This document shows positions 25,257 to 34,586 of a stretch of DNA of 64,000 nt, in pieces (positions within the stretch are counted from its first letter, which is position 1; each line of letters begins with the position of its first letter). Location of the stretch: positions 62,001-126,000 of the forward strand of contig NZ_PISD01000013.1 in the NCBI RefSeq assembly GCF_002835735.1. The letters run 5' to 3'. A program made the translations under genes and the position numbers. Under the pieces are notes generated by a model that searched no databases, was not told the origin of the DNA, and saw nothing but the letters and a program-made list of their open reading frames with translations. Origin of the DNA: Cytobacillus horneckiae. Its GTDB lineage: Bacteria; Bacillota; Bacilli; Bacillales; Cytobacillaceae.

Positions 25257-26270
25257 ATGATCTTAATTAACAGACGACAAAAGTGGCTCGGGCTGATAGC
25301 TGGAGTTCTGCTAACTGCAGCAGCCATTTGCATGAGTATTGTATATGGCTACACAAATACGACTTGGTCAATGGCAATTGATTCGTTTATTCATTTTAAT
25401 GGTTCTAACGAGCATATTGTTCTGCAGACAGTCAGGCTTCCGCGGGCATTAATTGCTGCCACAGTTGGCGCCAGCCTTGCTATTGCTGGTGTCATAATGC
25501 AAACGTTAACTAAAAATCCGTTAGCCTCACCGGATATTTTAGGAATTAATGCCGGTGCCGGATTTGCCATAGTTCTATGCGTGACATTCTTTGGGATGAG
25601 CGATTTGCAGCATTTTTCAGTTGTTTCTATTGCCGGTGCAGCTATTTCTGCCTTTTTCGTATATGTGATTAGTGTGAATGGGAGAGATGGACTGACGCCG
25701 ATGAAGATTACACTTGCCGGTGCAGCGATGGCAGCATTATTCTCTTCTTTAACACAAGGAATTCTAGTAACGAATGAAGCAGCTTTTGAACAAGTGCTCT
25801 TTTGGCTAGCTGGGTCAGTTGCCGGCAGGAAAATGGAGATATTAACATCGGTTCTTCCTTATATCACAATAGGTATTATTTTATCCATTTTATTTGCCAG
25901 CAAAATGAATATTTTAGCATCAGGTGAGGATGTTGCTAAAGGTCTTGGCCTAAAGACAGGCAGGTTAAAAATGATAATGGGCTTAATCGTTATATCACTG
26001 GCTGGAGGATCTGTAGCTATTGCTGGACCGATCGGATTCATTGGTATAGTCATTCCGCATATTGCACGTTATTGCATAGGAAATGACCACAGGTGGCTGA
26101 TTCCTTTTTCCGGCCTATTAGGTTCGATTGTTTTAATAGCGGCTGATATTTTATCTCGATACATATTGATGCCAAGAGAAATTCCTGTAGGTGTCATGAC
26201 GGCTATTATTGGAACCCCTCTGTTTATTTATATTGCAAGAAAGGGGTTCAGTGGCAATGAAAAAATATAA
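25257..26270 (+). CDS. yfiZ: FecCD-type siderophore ABC permease, YfiZ-like
   Basis: 337 residues, about ten helices. FecCD/BtuC signatures: VRLPRALIAATVGASLAIAGVIMQ, NPLASPDILGINAGAGF (coupling region), GEDVAKGLGLKTGR, and GPIGFIGIVIPHIAR. It forms the translocation channel with the next gene product. ATG behind AAAAAGGAAC. It overlaps the next gene by 14 bp. Fur-controlled promoter upstream. Confidence 0.88.
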   Translation: MILINRRQKWLGLIAGVLLTAAAICMSIVYGYTNTTWSMAIDSFIHFNGSNEHIVLQTVRLPRALIAATVGASLAIAGVIMQTLTKNPLASPDILGINAGAGFAIVLCVTFFGMSDLQHFSVVSIAGAAISAFFVYVISVNGRDGLTPMKITLAGAAMAALFSSLTQGILVTNEAAFEQVLFWLAGSVAGRKMEILTSVLPYITIGIILSILFASKMNILASGEDVAKGLGLKTGRLKMIMGLIVISLAGGSVAIAGPIGFIGIVIPHIARYCIGNDHRWLIPFSGLLGSIVLIAADILSRYILMPREIPVGVMTAIIGTPLFIYIARKGFSGNEKI

Positions 26271-27309
26271 AAGCTTTCGCTTATTCAATGAAAAAATTTC
26301 ATTTCTATTATATCCAAGAGCGGGGATGATTCTCGCGATTATGGCAATGGTTACATTAAGTATCATTGTGATCAGTACTGGCGTAGGAGAGATGTACATA
26401 GCTCCGCTGCAAGTACTGCAAGTTTTCTTTGGACAGGGTTCTGATTTAGACAAGCTCGTTATTACCGATCTTCGTCTGCCAAGAATTTTAACTGCCCTTT
26501 TTGTAGGAATGAGTTTAGCTGTCGCCGGTGCCATTTTGCAAGGCATGATTCGTAATCCGCTGGCTTCACCAGATATTCTTGGATTGACTGGTGGAGCCTC
26601 AGTGGCTGTAGTCACTTTTTTAACGATCTTTAGCGACGAGAATTACTCATTAACAGTCAGTATTAATTGGATGCCAGTAGCAGCGTTTGCCGGTGCTGCG
26701 GCTGTTGCTTTTATAGTCTATGTTTTATCGTGGAAAAAAGGAGTTTCAACGATTCGGCTCGTCTTGATTGGTATAGGAATAACTGCCTTAATGAAGGCAC
26801 TTACCACTTTCATGATTTTAGTTGGTCCTATTTACAGAGCAAGCCAGGTAAATCTTTGGATTACTGGATCTGTCTCGGCTGCGACTTGGCAAAATGTATT
26901 TATTTTGGCGCCGTGGAGTATCATGTTCATTCTTTTTGCTTTTACCTATTCAAGGAATATTAATGTGCAGGGATTAGGAGAAGAGGTTGCTGTCGGGTTG
27001 GGGAGTAATGTTCAAAAGCAAAGAGTGATTATGCTAGCGATTAGCACAGCATTAGTTGGTTGCGCAGTAGCCTTTGCTGGCGGAATAGGATTTGTCGGTT
27101 TAATGGCTCCTCATATGGCTAGAAGACTAGTCGGTTCGAATTTTGGAGCATTATTGCCTGTATCGGCTTTAATTGGAGCCATTTTAGTTTTAGTCTCAGA
27201 CTTAATAGGGCGTACATTGTTTTCACCGCTAGAAATCCCAGCAGGCGTTTTTACTGCGAGTATTGGAGCCCCTTATTTTATTTATCTTTTATTAAAAGCA
27301 AAAAATTGA
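26257..27309 (+). CDS. yfhA: FecCD-type siderophore ABC permease, YfhA-like
   Basis: 350 residues, second permease half. TDLRLPRILTALFVGMSLAVAGAILQGMIRNPLASPDILG is split by eye into RLPR and NPLASPDILG motifs; GLGEEVAVGLGSNVQ and FAGGIGFVGLMAPHMARRLVG are the family cytoplasmic and substrate-side motifs. The start is ATG 26257 inside the yfiZ end, behind AAAGGGG; the earlier in-frame ATG at 26209 lies deep in yfiZ. Confidence 0.85.
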   Translation: MKKYKSFRLFNEKISFLLYPRAGMILAIMAMVTLSIIVISTGVGEMYIAPLQVLQVFFGQGSDLDKLVITDLRLPRILTALFVGMSLAVAGAILQGMIRNPLASPDILGLTGGASVAVVTFLTIFSDENYSLTVSINWMPVAAFAGAAAVAFIVYVLSWKKGVSTIRLVLIGIGITALMKALTTFMILVGPIYRASQVNLWITGSVSAATWQNVFILAPWSIMFILFAFTYSRNINVQGLGEEVAVGLGSNVQKQRVIMLAISTALVGCAVAFAGGIGFVGLMAPHMARRLVGSNFGALLPVSALIGAILVLVSDLIGRTLFSPLEIPAGVFTASIGAPYFIYLLLKAKN

Positions 27310-27340
27310 GAATGTCATTCCAAAGAAAGGAGGCTAAATC

Positions 27341-28138
27341 ATGGTCAATTCAATTGAAACAAAGCAGCTCACACTTTCCTATGGAGACTCGATTGTTCTA
27401 AAAGAGCTTGATGTGGAGATTACAGAAGGTGAGATTACAGTCTTTATTGGAGGGAATGGCTGCGGAAAGTCAACGCTTCTGCGTTCAATTGCCAGATTGC
27501 TGAAACCGATGTCTGGAGCTGTTTTATTGGAAGGTAAGGAAATTGCCAAGCAATCCACGAAAGATATAGCAAAGAAAATGGCTATCCTTCCCCAATCCCA
27601 TTCTGTGCCGGAAGGGTTAACGGTGCTGCAATTAGTGAAGCAAGGGCGGTTCCCTTATCAAAATTGGCTTAAACAGTGGACGAGGGAAGATGAAGAAGAA
27701 GTGCTGCAAGCAATTCGAGTTACAGGACTTGAATCATTAAAGGATCGCTCGGTTGACTCACTCTCTGGTGGACAAAGACAGAGGGCATGGATTGCAATGA
27801 CATTAGCACAGGATACGAGCATTATTTTACTTGATGAGCCAACGACTTACTTGGACCTTACCCATCAAATAGAAATTTTGGATTTGTTATATCAGTTAAA
27901 TCAAACAGAAAAACGAACGATTCTCATGGTATTACATGATATTAATTTGGCCAGCAGATATGCGCATTCGATTATTGCCATTAAAAATCAGAAGGTCTAT
28001 GGAAAAGGCAAACCTGAAGAAGTCATTACATCGGATTTAGTCAAGAAGGTGTTTGACTTGGATTGCGATATAGTAGGTGATCCTATTTTTGGCACGCCAA
28101 TGGTGATTCCTCATGGAAAGGGAAGACGCATCAAATAG
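27341..28138 (+). CDS. yusV: Siderophore ABC transporter ATP-binding protein, YusV-like
   Basis: 265 residues. Walker A GGNGCGKST at about 34-42, Q-loop LPQSHSVPEG, signature LSGGQRQRAWIAM, Walker B IILLDEPTTYLDL and H-loop VLHDINLASRYA, as in FecE/FhuC-type ATPases. It powers the YfiZ-YfhA permease. ATG behind AAAGGAGG, 31 bp after yfhA; one operon with terminator at 28158. In B. subtilis the ATPase is unlinked; here it is in the operon. Confidence 0.9.
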   Translation: MVNSIETKQLTLSYGDSIVLKELDVEITEGEITVFIGGNGCGKSTLLRSIARLLKPMSGAVLLEGKEIAKQSTKDIAKKMAILPQSHSVPEGLTVLQLVKQGRFPYQNWLKQWTREDEEEVLQAIRVTGLESLKDRSVDSLSGGQRQRAWIAMTLAQDTSIILLDEPTTYLDLTHQIEILDLLYQLNQTEKRTILMVLHDINLASRYAHSIIAIKNQKVYGKGKPEEVITSDLVKKVFDLDCDIVGDPIFGTPMVIPHGKGRRIK

Positions 28139-28157
28139 GGCTCTTTTTAAATAATGT

Positions 28158-28200
28158 ACCAAAACAGTGGGAGATGAATGCTCCCACTGTTTTGGTAAAA
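28158..28200. terminator. Terminator of the siderophore operon
   Basis: ACCAAAACAGTGGGAG...CTCCCACTGTTTTGGT, 16-bp perfect arms, followed by AAAAATTTT; could serve both directions. Confidence 0.8.
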
Positions 28201-28248
28201 ATTTTGTGTTACTTATTTCCAGTTGCTGTACAATGATAGTATAAGAAA

Positions 28249-29025
28249 TTATTCAATGACCTCGCCATCAGGCAAAATGCCTTCATTAATCCAGCAATCA
28301 ATCATTTGATTAAAGAAATCAGGCGTTGCCAGTGATATGCCATGTCCAACATTCGCTAAAATAACGCCTGTACAATTCGGATTATTTTTTACAAGATCCT
28401 TTGCGGACTTTATCATCAAGCCTTTTTCCTTTTCTCCTACGGTTACTAAGATCTTACCTTCCGCTTTTTCAAACCCTTGCGGTATTCCGAATGACATATT
28501 CTCTTCCAATATTCGAATGAGTGTTTCTAATTTCATTTGAGTGCTTTCTTGATAATATTTATCAAACAAATCATTGTCTAAATAAAGGGTTTTAGCTTGT
28601 AGCCTGGAAAAATACTTATTTTTAATAAAGGGAAAGGATAGTTTAACAGAAGGTGAGATGAGCTTTTTTGTAAAGGATAGCGGCCTTACTAACGCACTGT
28701 TAATGATGGCGTAATGAATCAATTGCGGCTTAATACTTAACATTTGGACGGCCACCTGGGCGCCAAGAGAAAAGCCGATGACGACGACTTCTTTTCCACT
28801 TGCTTTCTCCTCTATTAGTGATATCAGCATTTCTGCGCTTTCTTTAATCGAAAAGGTGTGCTCGCTAGAACTTAAACCTTGTGCGGGTAAATCAGGTACG
28901 ACACAATGATAATGAGTGAAGAACTGAATTTGTTTCTCCCACATCCAGCCGCTGACCCCTCCACCATGTAAAAATAGCATGAAAGCCGCATTTTTATCAC
29001 CGTATTCTTTGTAGTATAAAGACAT
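28249..29025 (-). CDS. Alpha/beta fold hydrolase
   Basis: 258 residues of the alpha/beta hydrolase_1 family. Oxyanion region FLHGGGVSGWMWEKQ near 19-33, nucleophile elbow GFSLGA (Ser about 94), acid in GEKEKG region and catalytic His in NVGHGISL (about 236). No signal peptide; cytosolic. Substrate unknown; resembles small esterase/MhpC-like hydrolases. ATG start; single gene. Confidence 0.85.
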   Translation of the reverse strand: MSLYYKEYGDKNAAFMLFLHGGGVSGWMWEKQIQFFTHYHCVVPDLPAQGLSSSEHTFSIKESAEMLISLIEEKASGKEVVVIGFSLGAQVAVQMLSIKPQLIHYAIINSALVRPLSFTKKLISPSVKLSFPFIKNKYFSRLQAKTLYLDNDLFDKYYQESTQMKLETLIRILEENMSFGIPQGFEKAEGKILVTVGEKEKGLMIKSAKDLVKNNPNCTGVILANVGHGISLATPDFFNQMIDCWINEGILPDGEVIE

Positions 29026-29117
29026 GCATCATCACTCCAGTATTGGATTGAAAATATTAATTAATCTGTATATTAATGTTATAATATATTAAATATGGAA
29101 AAAGGAGAAGAGGATTG

Positions 29118-30010
29118 ATGAGAGTATGTTTACTGGCTTTCATTGTTTTTCTTGCTGGATGTACGCAGTCATCAAAGATGGAATTAGAGAAACAAATTGC
29201 TTTAAAAAATGATGCTCCCGAAAAGTTTTCAGTTGATCAACAGGAATTTGAGATGATTCCATTTTATAGGCCCTATTTAGATTATGTCTCAGAACAGCAT
29301 TCAATAAAAGGAAATAGGGATGAAGCCTTTTCCAGCCTGGTTGTCCAGCACCTACAAAATTGGATAAATTGCAGGAAAAGATTATTAGTTTAGATGAGCA
29401 GTATAAAGAGATTAGCGCTGCTCTAAAAGAAGGACTGGAGGATGCAGCGAACCTTCTTCCAGCAGAGGATTTTAAAATATATTTGATTCCATATGAGCTC
29501 GAGTATGAAAGTGTAGATATGCAAGGTGTGTTGGGCTTTGCGACCGACCAAGGTGCAATGGTTCTTTTCATTGATCCGGAACAGTACACAACAGAGAGTT
29601 TAAAGCAAACTGCAGTACATGAATATCATCATTTAGTGTTTATGGGCATGTCGGATTCCCGCAATTATGATTTATTAGATAAAGTGATGATGGAGGGAAA
29701 AGCAGATGCATTCGCACATGCTCTTTACCTTGATTATTCGGTACCTTGGATCGAACCGTTAAGCCCAGAATCAACAGAGATTGTTTGGTCTTTTATTGAG
29801 GAAAATCAATATTCTATTAATAGAGATGATCATTACATATTGCAATTTGGCAGCTCTTTAGAGGGCATACCGCAATGGTCCAACTATCGAATCGCGTTTC
29901 AGATCATGACGGAATTTTTGAAAAATCATCCGCAAATGACAATTGAGGAATGGACGATGATGCCTGCGGTTGACATTGTTGAAGGGAGCGATAGGTTTAA
30001 GTTAGACTGA
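29118..30010 (+). pseudogene. Frameshifted DUF2268 (YjaZ-like) zinc protease-type lipoprotein
   Basis: The first frame gives a lipoprotein signal (FLAGCTQ, C about 15) and SLVVQHLQ before a premature stop at 29393. A second frame, from about 29358, continues with LDKLQEKIISLDEQ and a DUF2268 domain: GVLGFATDQGAMVLFIDP, HEYHHLVF (HExxH-like zinc site), and a downstream DKVMMEGKADAFAH acidic ligand motif. One frameshift near 29350-29362 (short A-run ACAAAATTGG) would restore a single protein of about 297 residues. ATG 29118 has AAGGAG 10 nt upstream. Either a dead gene, a recent mutation, or a sequencing indel. Confidence 0.7.
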
Positions 30011-30026
30011 TATATCACAAAAAGAT

Positions 30027-30103
30027 AAAATGGGCACTACTTCTCAAAAGCAGTGCCCGGAATTTGAGAAAAGAGACAAAATGGGCACTACCCTCTCAAA
30101 AGA
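30027..30103. repeat. Duplicated GGGCACTAC element
   Basis: AAAATGGGCACTAC-YYTCTCAAAAG occurs at about 30027-30052 and 30078-30103. The first copy can fold with GCAGTGCCC into a hairpin just after the DUF2268 remnant, so it may act as a terminator although there is no T-run. Confidence 0.45.
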
Positions 30104-30223
30104 ACCTTTAGTAACTAGATTGCCTCTCTTCTCCTGCTGGAGTGGAGCAGTCACCTCTCCAAATCCAACTAGATTTCTCATAATAATTTTTAGCATTCTG
30201 AACTACTTTTAGTTGCAATTGTT

Positions 30224-31987
30224 TCATTCTTCTTCCCATTTTAAAGAAGGAGGGTGATTGTAAAACTTTATCGATTCAGAAAAGTTGGCGAAAAAGAATT
30301 CTTCCTTAATGTAATTCCTCGGAATTTGATAGACGATATTTCCATCATAGTTATAAAATACAAAATGCCACTTTTTATATGGGAGGAATAAAAATCTGTC
30401 TTTAAGCAATGGTCGGATTTTTTCCAAATCAACTGATTCAATATCGAGTAACTTTGTATATGTGTAATCACCGAAGTGGTTGTATTCAAGGCTATGTTCC
30501 CTCAGTTGGACAAACACATTTCTTTCAAGTATTTTCGCATATATAAAGTTTACTAGCAGCCATACTGGTCCTGTAAATAGTCCAAGTGCAGCCCAATCAT
30601 TATTTATAAAAACGGTCGAAAGAATAGAAAGGACAAATAATATGATAGCAGTAGTAATGTGTTTTCGATTAAATCTAGGTGTATACAATCCATAAATAGC
30701 CTCTTCGTCCTGCTCGGTATCATAACTTTCCTTTAGCAGCTCTTTAAAATCCTCTATATGGTTTTCAATAGGCTGAGATTCCCAAGGCATAAAATCAGTA
30801 AAATTAGCATCATATTCATCAATTCTATTGGGTGTCGGTAGCTGTGATGGATGAAAGGGACCAATCAGCATTCTCATCCAGCCATTGCTTGCAAAGGTCG
30901 GATAGGAGGAGCGGAAACGGACAATATAATAAATGAAGTCCTCGTCATAGGTAGAATTTTTGCGTATAAACGAATCCATAACTTCCGTTTCATCAGGGAA
31001 TTTGCCAATGCCATCTTCATGGTGATAAAAAGTGAAATCAGCATGTTCAATAACGAAATATTTTTGATACTCCAAATCCTTTACCAATGTTTCAGTTTTA
31101 TAATAATTAACAATATTATAAGCGTAGTCTGTTGCTTCATTCCCGCGCATTATATCCAGTGCCACTTGCGGCGATGCATCCAGCTTCCTTTTCCACAGTA
31201 AAATAAGGTAGGTCAGTTTTATATATGGGTCTTTCCAATTAAAAATATAGTCGTAAGACAATAATTCTGCATCACTGCAGTAACTTGCTTTAATACTTAA
31301 ATAGCCTCTTAAAGAAATGCGTTTATGGAGGTAGGTATTTCTCCATGCCTCATATACATATTCTCTTGTATAAACTTCATCATATTGCATATACTCTTCA
31401 ATTAATCTATCAAGTTCACTTGTAACAAACTCATTATCGGCGAACTGCTCTCCACTCTTAATATAATCGTTAGACACACAGTGTGAAAGTAGATAATGAT
31501 AATACTTATAATACCAATTGTGATGAATCACATTGTTCTCAATAATAGCATTTAGAGCTGTCAGCATACTCTCTTTATTTTCTAAAATTTTGTTCTCATA
31601 GTAAACTGGGAGAATATTTAATTGCAGGTGAAGCTTTTTAAAAATCCTTTTATAGGCCTCGAGTGATTCATCAGTATTAATAATGAGCAAGTAGCTCATT
31701 GAAAGAAGGATGCCGCGATAAGAATAGTGATATATATGCCTTTCGATTACCGGTACCATTTCCTCATTAATATAAACTCCTGCTACGTTCGTTAATGCTA
31801 GAGAGGGGTCATCCCAATCCTCATTGCTTATCGGGAAGATTCTAGCAGCCTCTGCAAACAAAGTGAAACTGTCTTCCAATTCAATCTCTCCATCCCATTT
31901 AAAACAACGGTTAATTGCTTCTTCACGGATAGATAAATCTTTGCTCGAAAATAGTTTTAGAATTTCGTTAAGCTCTTTATTGTTCAT
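30224..31987 (-). CDS. Large protein of unknown function with a C-terminal membrane hairpin
   Basis: 587 residues. The N-terminal ~430 residues are helical and rich in aromatic and acidic residues, possibly HEAT-like; no catalytic motif is seen. Two hydrophobic helices follow (about 447-464 and 466-485: ITTAIILFVLSILSTVFI, LGLFTGPVWLLVNFIYA), then about 100 residues that look like a PH-like beta domain (LREHSLEYNHFGDYTYTKLLD...). I do not recognise a family. ATG behind AAAGGAACG. Monocistronic. Confidence 0.65.
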   Translation of the reverse strand: MNNKELNEILKLFSSKDLSIREEAINRCFKWDGEIELEDSFTLFAEAARIFPISNEDWDDPSLALTNVAGVYINEEMVPVIERHIYHYSYRGILLSMSYLLIINTDESLEAYKRIFKKLHLQLNILPVYYENKILENKESMLTALNAIIENNVIHHNWYYKYYHYLLSHCVSNDYIKSGEQFADNEFVTSELDRLIEEYMQYDEVYTREYVYEAWRNTYLHKRISLRGYLSIKASYCSDAELLSYDYIFNWKDPYIKLTYLILLWKRKLDASPQVALDIMRGNEATDYAYNIVNYYKTETLVKDLEYQKYFVIEHADFTFYHHEDGIGKFPDETEVMDSFIRKNSTYDEDFIYYIVRFRSSYPTFASNGWMRMLIGPFHPSQLPTPNRIDEYDANFTDFMPWESQPIENHIEDFKELLKESYDTEQDEEAIYGLYTPRFNRKHITTAIILFVLSILSTVFINNDWAALGLFTGPVWLLVNFIYAKILERNVFVQLREHSLEYNHFGDYTYTKLLDIESVDLEKIRPLLKDRFLFLPYKKWHFVFYNYDGNIVYQIPRNYIKEEFFFANFSESIKFYNHPPSLKWEEE

Positions 31988-32197
31988 TTTAACGTTCCTT
32001 TTTTTGATATATATGTAAATTATACTTCTATTTGGATTTAGAAAGCTATCAGAATTTAACTATTTTTTAAAAAACACCTTATTGGATTGTAGACAGAGGA
32101 GGTTAGTGAAAAATAGCTTTGCCAATGTCTCTTTTTTTAAATTTCACATCAAACCTGATATACTACTCCCTAATCTACGAAAAAGAAGGGAAGTCCA

Positions 32198-33163
32198 ATG
32201 CGTTTAAGTATTTTAGATCAAATTCCAAGGCCAAAGGGAAAGAGTGTGGAGGAGACAATAGCAGAAACACTCACAACAGTCGCATTTGCAGAGACGTTAG
32301 GCTATGAACGCTATTGGTTTGCTGAACATCATGGGACAAAGGGGATGACGTCCAGCAGTCCTGAAATATTGATGGCTGCAGCCGCTGCCAGGACAACGAC
32401 TATTCACGTTGGAAGCGGAGGTATTTTGCTGCCTCAGTATAGCCCATATAAAGTAGCTTCACAGCTCCTTCAACTGCAATCGCTATTCCCGGGCAGGATA
32501 GATGGGGGTGTAGGTCGTTCTCCAGGAGGAAATGAAAGGATTCGATTGGCGCTCTCTGATAGAAGGGAAAATCAACTGGGTGAATACTCTGAAAAACTGG
32601 AAGAGCTGATTCGCTTTTTAAAAGGAAACAAAGGACTGCAGGCCACACCGCGTACAAAAGACGCACCAACGCTGTTTTCGTTGGGATTAGGTGAAAACAG
32701 CGCAAAGCTTGCAGCGAGTTTAGGAATAGGCTATGTATTTGGTCATTTTATTAACTCCACGAGAGGTCAGAATGCACATAAGGTTTACCGGGAGAACTTT
32801 ACCGCTGGATGGATGGATTCTCCTCAAGCATTATCGGCAGTTTTTGTCATTTGCGGCGAATCAGACGAGCATGCAGAAGAATTGGCAGCGAGTCAGGATT
32901 TATGGCTGTTAAGAACGGAAAAGGGTCTAGATAGTCGGATTCCAAGCAATGAAGAGGCTAAAACAGTGAAATTAAGGGAGGAAGATAAAAAAATCATTTT
33001 AAGAAACCGAAGAAGAATGATCATTGGTGACCCAAAAACAGTGAAGGAACAGTTGAATATTCTTGCTGACAAATATCAAAGCAATGAATGGCTCATCTTA
33101 ACGAATGTATATGATTTTGAGGAAAAGAGACGTTCATTCGAACGGCTTGCTTCGGTTTTTTGA
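32198..33163 (+). CDS. LLM class flavin-dependent oxidoreductase (MsnO8-like)
   Basis: 321 residues, bacterial-luciferase-like TIM barrel: LSILDQIPRPKGKS at the start, YERYWFAEHHGTKGMTSSSPEILM, VGSGGILLPQYSPYKVASQLLQLQSLFPGRIDGGVGRSPGG and an IIGDPKTVKEQLNIL end. These are FMN/F420-dependent oxidoreductases; the substrate is unknown. ATG behind GAAGGGAAG. Single gene with convergent neighbour. Confidence 0.88.
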   Translation: MRLSILDQIPRPKGKSVEETIAETLTTVAFAETLGYERYWFAEHHGTKGMTSSSPEILMAAAAARTTTIHVGSGGILLPQYSPYKVASQLLQLQSLFPGRIDGGVGRSPGGNERIRLALSDRRENQLGEYSEKLEELIRFLKGNKGLQATPRTKDAPTLFSLGLGENSAKLAASLGIGYVFGHFINSTRGQNAHKVYRENFTAGWMDSPQALSAVFVICGESDEHAEELAASQDLWLLRTEKGLDSRIPSNEEAKTVKLREEDKKIILRNRRRMIIGDPKTVKEQLNILADKYQSNEWLILTNVYDFEEKRRSFERLASVF

Positions 33164-33171
33164 GGGTAAAA

Positions 33172-33200
33172 AAGCGGATTCTCAGTAAAGGAATCCGCTA
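33172..33200 (-). terminator. Terminator of the 3-hydroxyacyl-CoA dehydrogenase gene
   Basis: AGCGGATT...AATCCGCT stem; T-run (TTTTTT) follows on the minus strand. Confidence 0.75.
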
Positions 33201-33208
33201 AAATTGTC

Positions 33209-34108
33209 TTAGCTTTTTAGAAAACTCGGGTTTGCGAAAGCTGGATTTGGATATTTATAAAATCCTTCTCCAGTTTCTCTGCCAAGTTTTCCTTTATCAA
33301 TATACTCAGTTTTTAATAGCTCAGCAAGTTTTTTGAAGTCTTCATTACCCGTTGCTTCTGCTTTTCCTGATGAAATATTATAGGCTGTTCTAATACCGAC
33401 TACGTCGAGGATTGCGAAAGGTCCTAGTGGTGCCCCTGTACCAATCATCCATGTTTTATCAATTGTGTCAGGATCGGATACTTCTTTTACAAGCAGTTGT
33501 TGTGCAGCTTCTAATAATGGAACCAATAAAGAATTTAAAATATAGCCAGGCTGTTCTTTATGCAATTGCAATGGCACCATGCCAATTGCTCTGGCGAATT
33601 CAACGACGTCATTGAATACGTCCATATTTGTTCCAGGATGCTTCATTACCTCCGCAGTATTGTTTTTCCAAATTTCATTTGCGAAGTGAAGAGCTAGAAA
33701 CTGTTCTGGTCGGCCAGTCGCTTCAGCAAATTGACTCGGTAATAATGTAGAAGAGTTTGTTGCGAAAATTGTTTTTTCTGGTGCTACTTTTCCTAGCTCA
33801 TGATAGAAGTCTATTTTTATTTTAACCACTTCTGGGATTGCTTCGATTACTAAATCAGCATCCGCTGTTGCTTGTGTTAAATCAGAGTAAAATGACATGC
33901 GGTTAAAAGCTTGATCCACTTGTTCATCTGTCGCACCCAAGTCTTTTTTATAGTTTTCTTTTAGCTTGATAACTCTATCTTTTGCCATCTCAAGTGCATC
34001 GTCAGTAATATCGTAAACACTAACATTAAATCCATTAAATGCTGTTTGGTATGCGATTTGGCTACCTAAAACACCGCTTCCGGCAACTGTTATGTTTTTA
34101 TAATTCAT
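33209..34108 (-). CDS. 3-hydroxyacyl-CoA dehydrogenase
   Basis: 299 residues: NAD-binding Rossmann start ITVAGSGVLGSQIAYQTAFNG (GxGxxG at about 10-15), ADLVIEAIPEVVKIK, TNSSTLLPSQFAEATGRPEQFLALHFAN with the catalytic His (about 146), and a C-terminal 3HCDH helical domain GYILNSLLVPLLEAAQ...GTGAPLGPFAILDVVG. It oxidises L-3-hydroxyacyl-CoA (or hydroxybutyryl-CoA). ATG with GGGGG-type site. Single gene. Confidence 0.88.
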   Translation of the reverse strand: MNYKNITVAGSGVLGSQIAYQTAFNGFNVSVYDITDDALEMAKDRVIKLKENYKKDLGATDEQVDQAFNRMSFYSDLTQATADADLVIEAIPEVVKIKIDFYHELGKVAPEKTIFATNSSTLLPSQFAEATGRPEQFLALHFANEIWKNNTAEVMKHPGTNMDVFNDVVEFARAIGMVPLQLHKEQPGYILNSLLVPLLEAAQQLLVKEVSDPDTIDKTWMIGTGAPLGPFAILDVVGIRTAYNISSGKAEATGNEDFKKLAELLKTEYIDKGKLGRETGEGFYKYPNPAFANPSFLKS

Positions 34109-34302
34109 GCTGCATCCCCCTCATGTATGAATATAATTTATCCCTTCGACACAATTATGACATATTTCTCATGCCAGTAACTTTCGACCTATTAAAGGAT
34201 AGTTAAGTAAAATTAAAGTAACTTAGAAATGACGGACCTAGTATTATCAAAAGCGCATGGCAGTAAGGGGGGAGCAGAGAGGAACTGATTCCTGAAAATC
34301 AA

Positions 34303-34332
34303 AAAAGAGTATGTTTTAAGGAAAACATACTC
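34303..34332 (-). terminator. Terminator of the TsuA/TsuB-like operon
   Basis: GAGTATGTTTT...AAAACATACTC arms; on the minus strand followed by TTTTTTG. Confidence 0.8.
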
Positions 34333-34348
34333 TCAAAATGACTGGATA

Positions 34349-34573
34349 TTATTTTTTTTGTACAGTAATTGTCCAAGCGGCATCGCCAATCGCCTCGTAG
34401 TTAGTAATCGAGTGCCCTTCTTCTGCTGCCCATCTTGGAATGCTTTCTGTCGCTTGTGTGCAATCGAAGTTAATAATTAATTCCTCTCCAGAATGAATAT
34501 CTTCAATCGCTTTTTTTGCTTCTATTAATGGGAAAGGACAAACCTGCCCCATTGTTTCTAAAGTTTTTGCCAT
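34349..34573 (-). CDS. TusA/SirA-like sulfur-carrier protein (TsuB-like)
   Basis: 74 residues with the TusA-family motif VCPFPLIEAKKAI (reactive C12, CPxP) and a DCTQATESIPRWAAEEGH middle. TusA-like proteins carry a persulfide; those coded beside YeeE-type permeases (TsuB/YeeD) support thiosulfate import. It lies 13 bp downstream of the permease gene, one operon. ATG behind GGAGGGAA. Confidence 0.9.
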   Translation of the reverse strand: MAKTLETMGQVCPFPLIEAKKAIEDIHSGEELIINFDCTQATESIPRWAAEEGHSITNYEAIGDAAWTITVQKK

Positions 34574-34586
34574 TATTAATTCCCTC

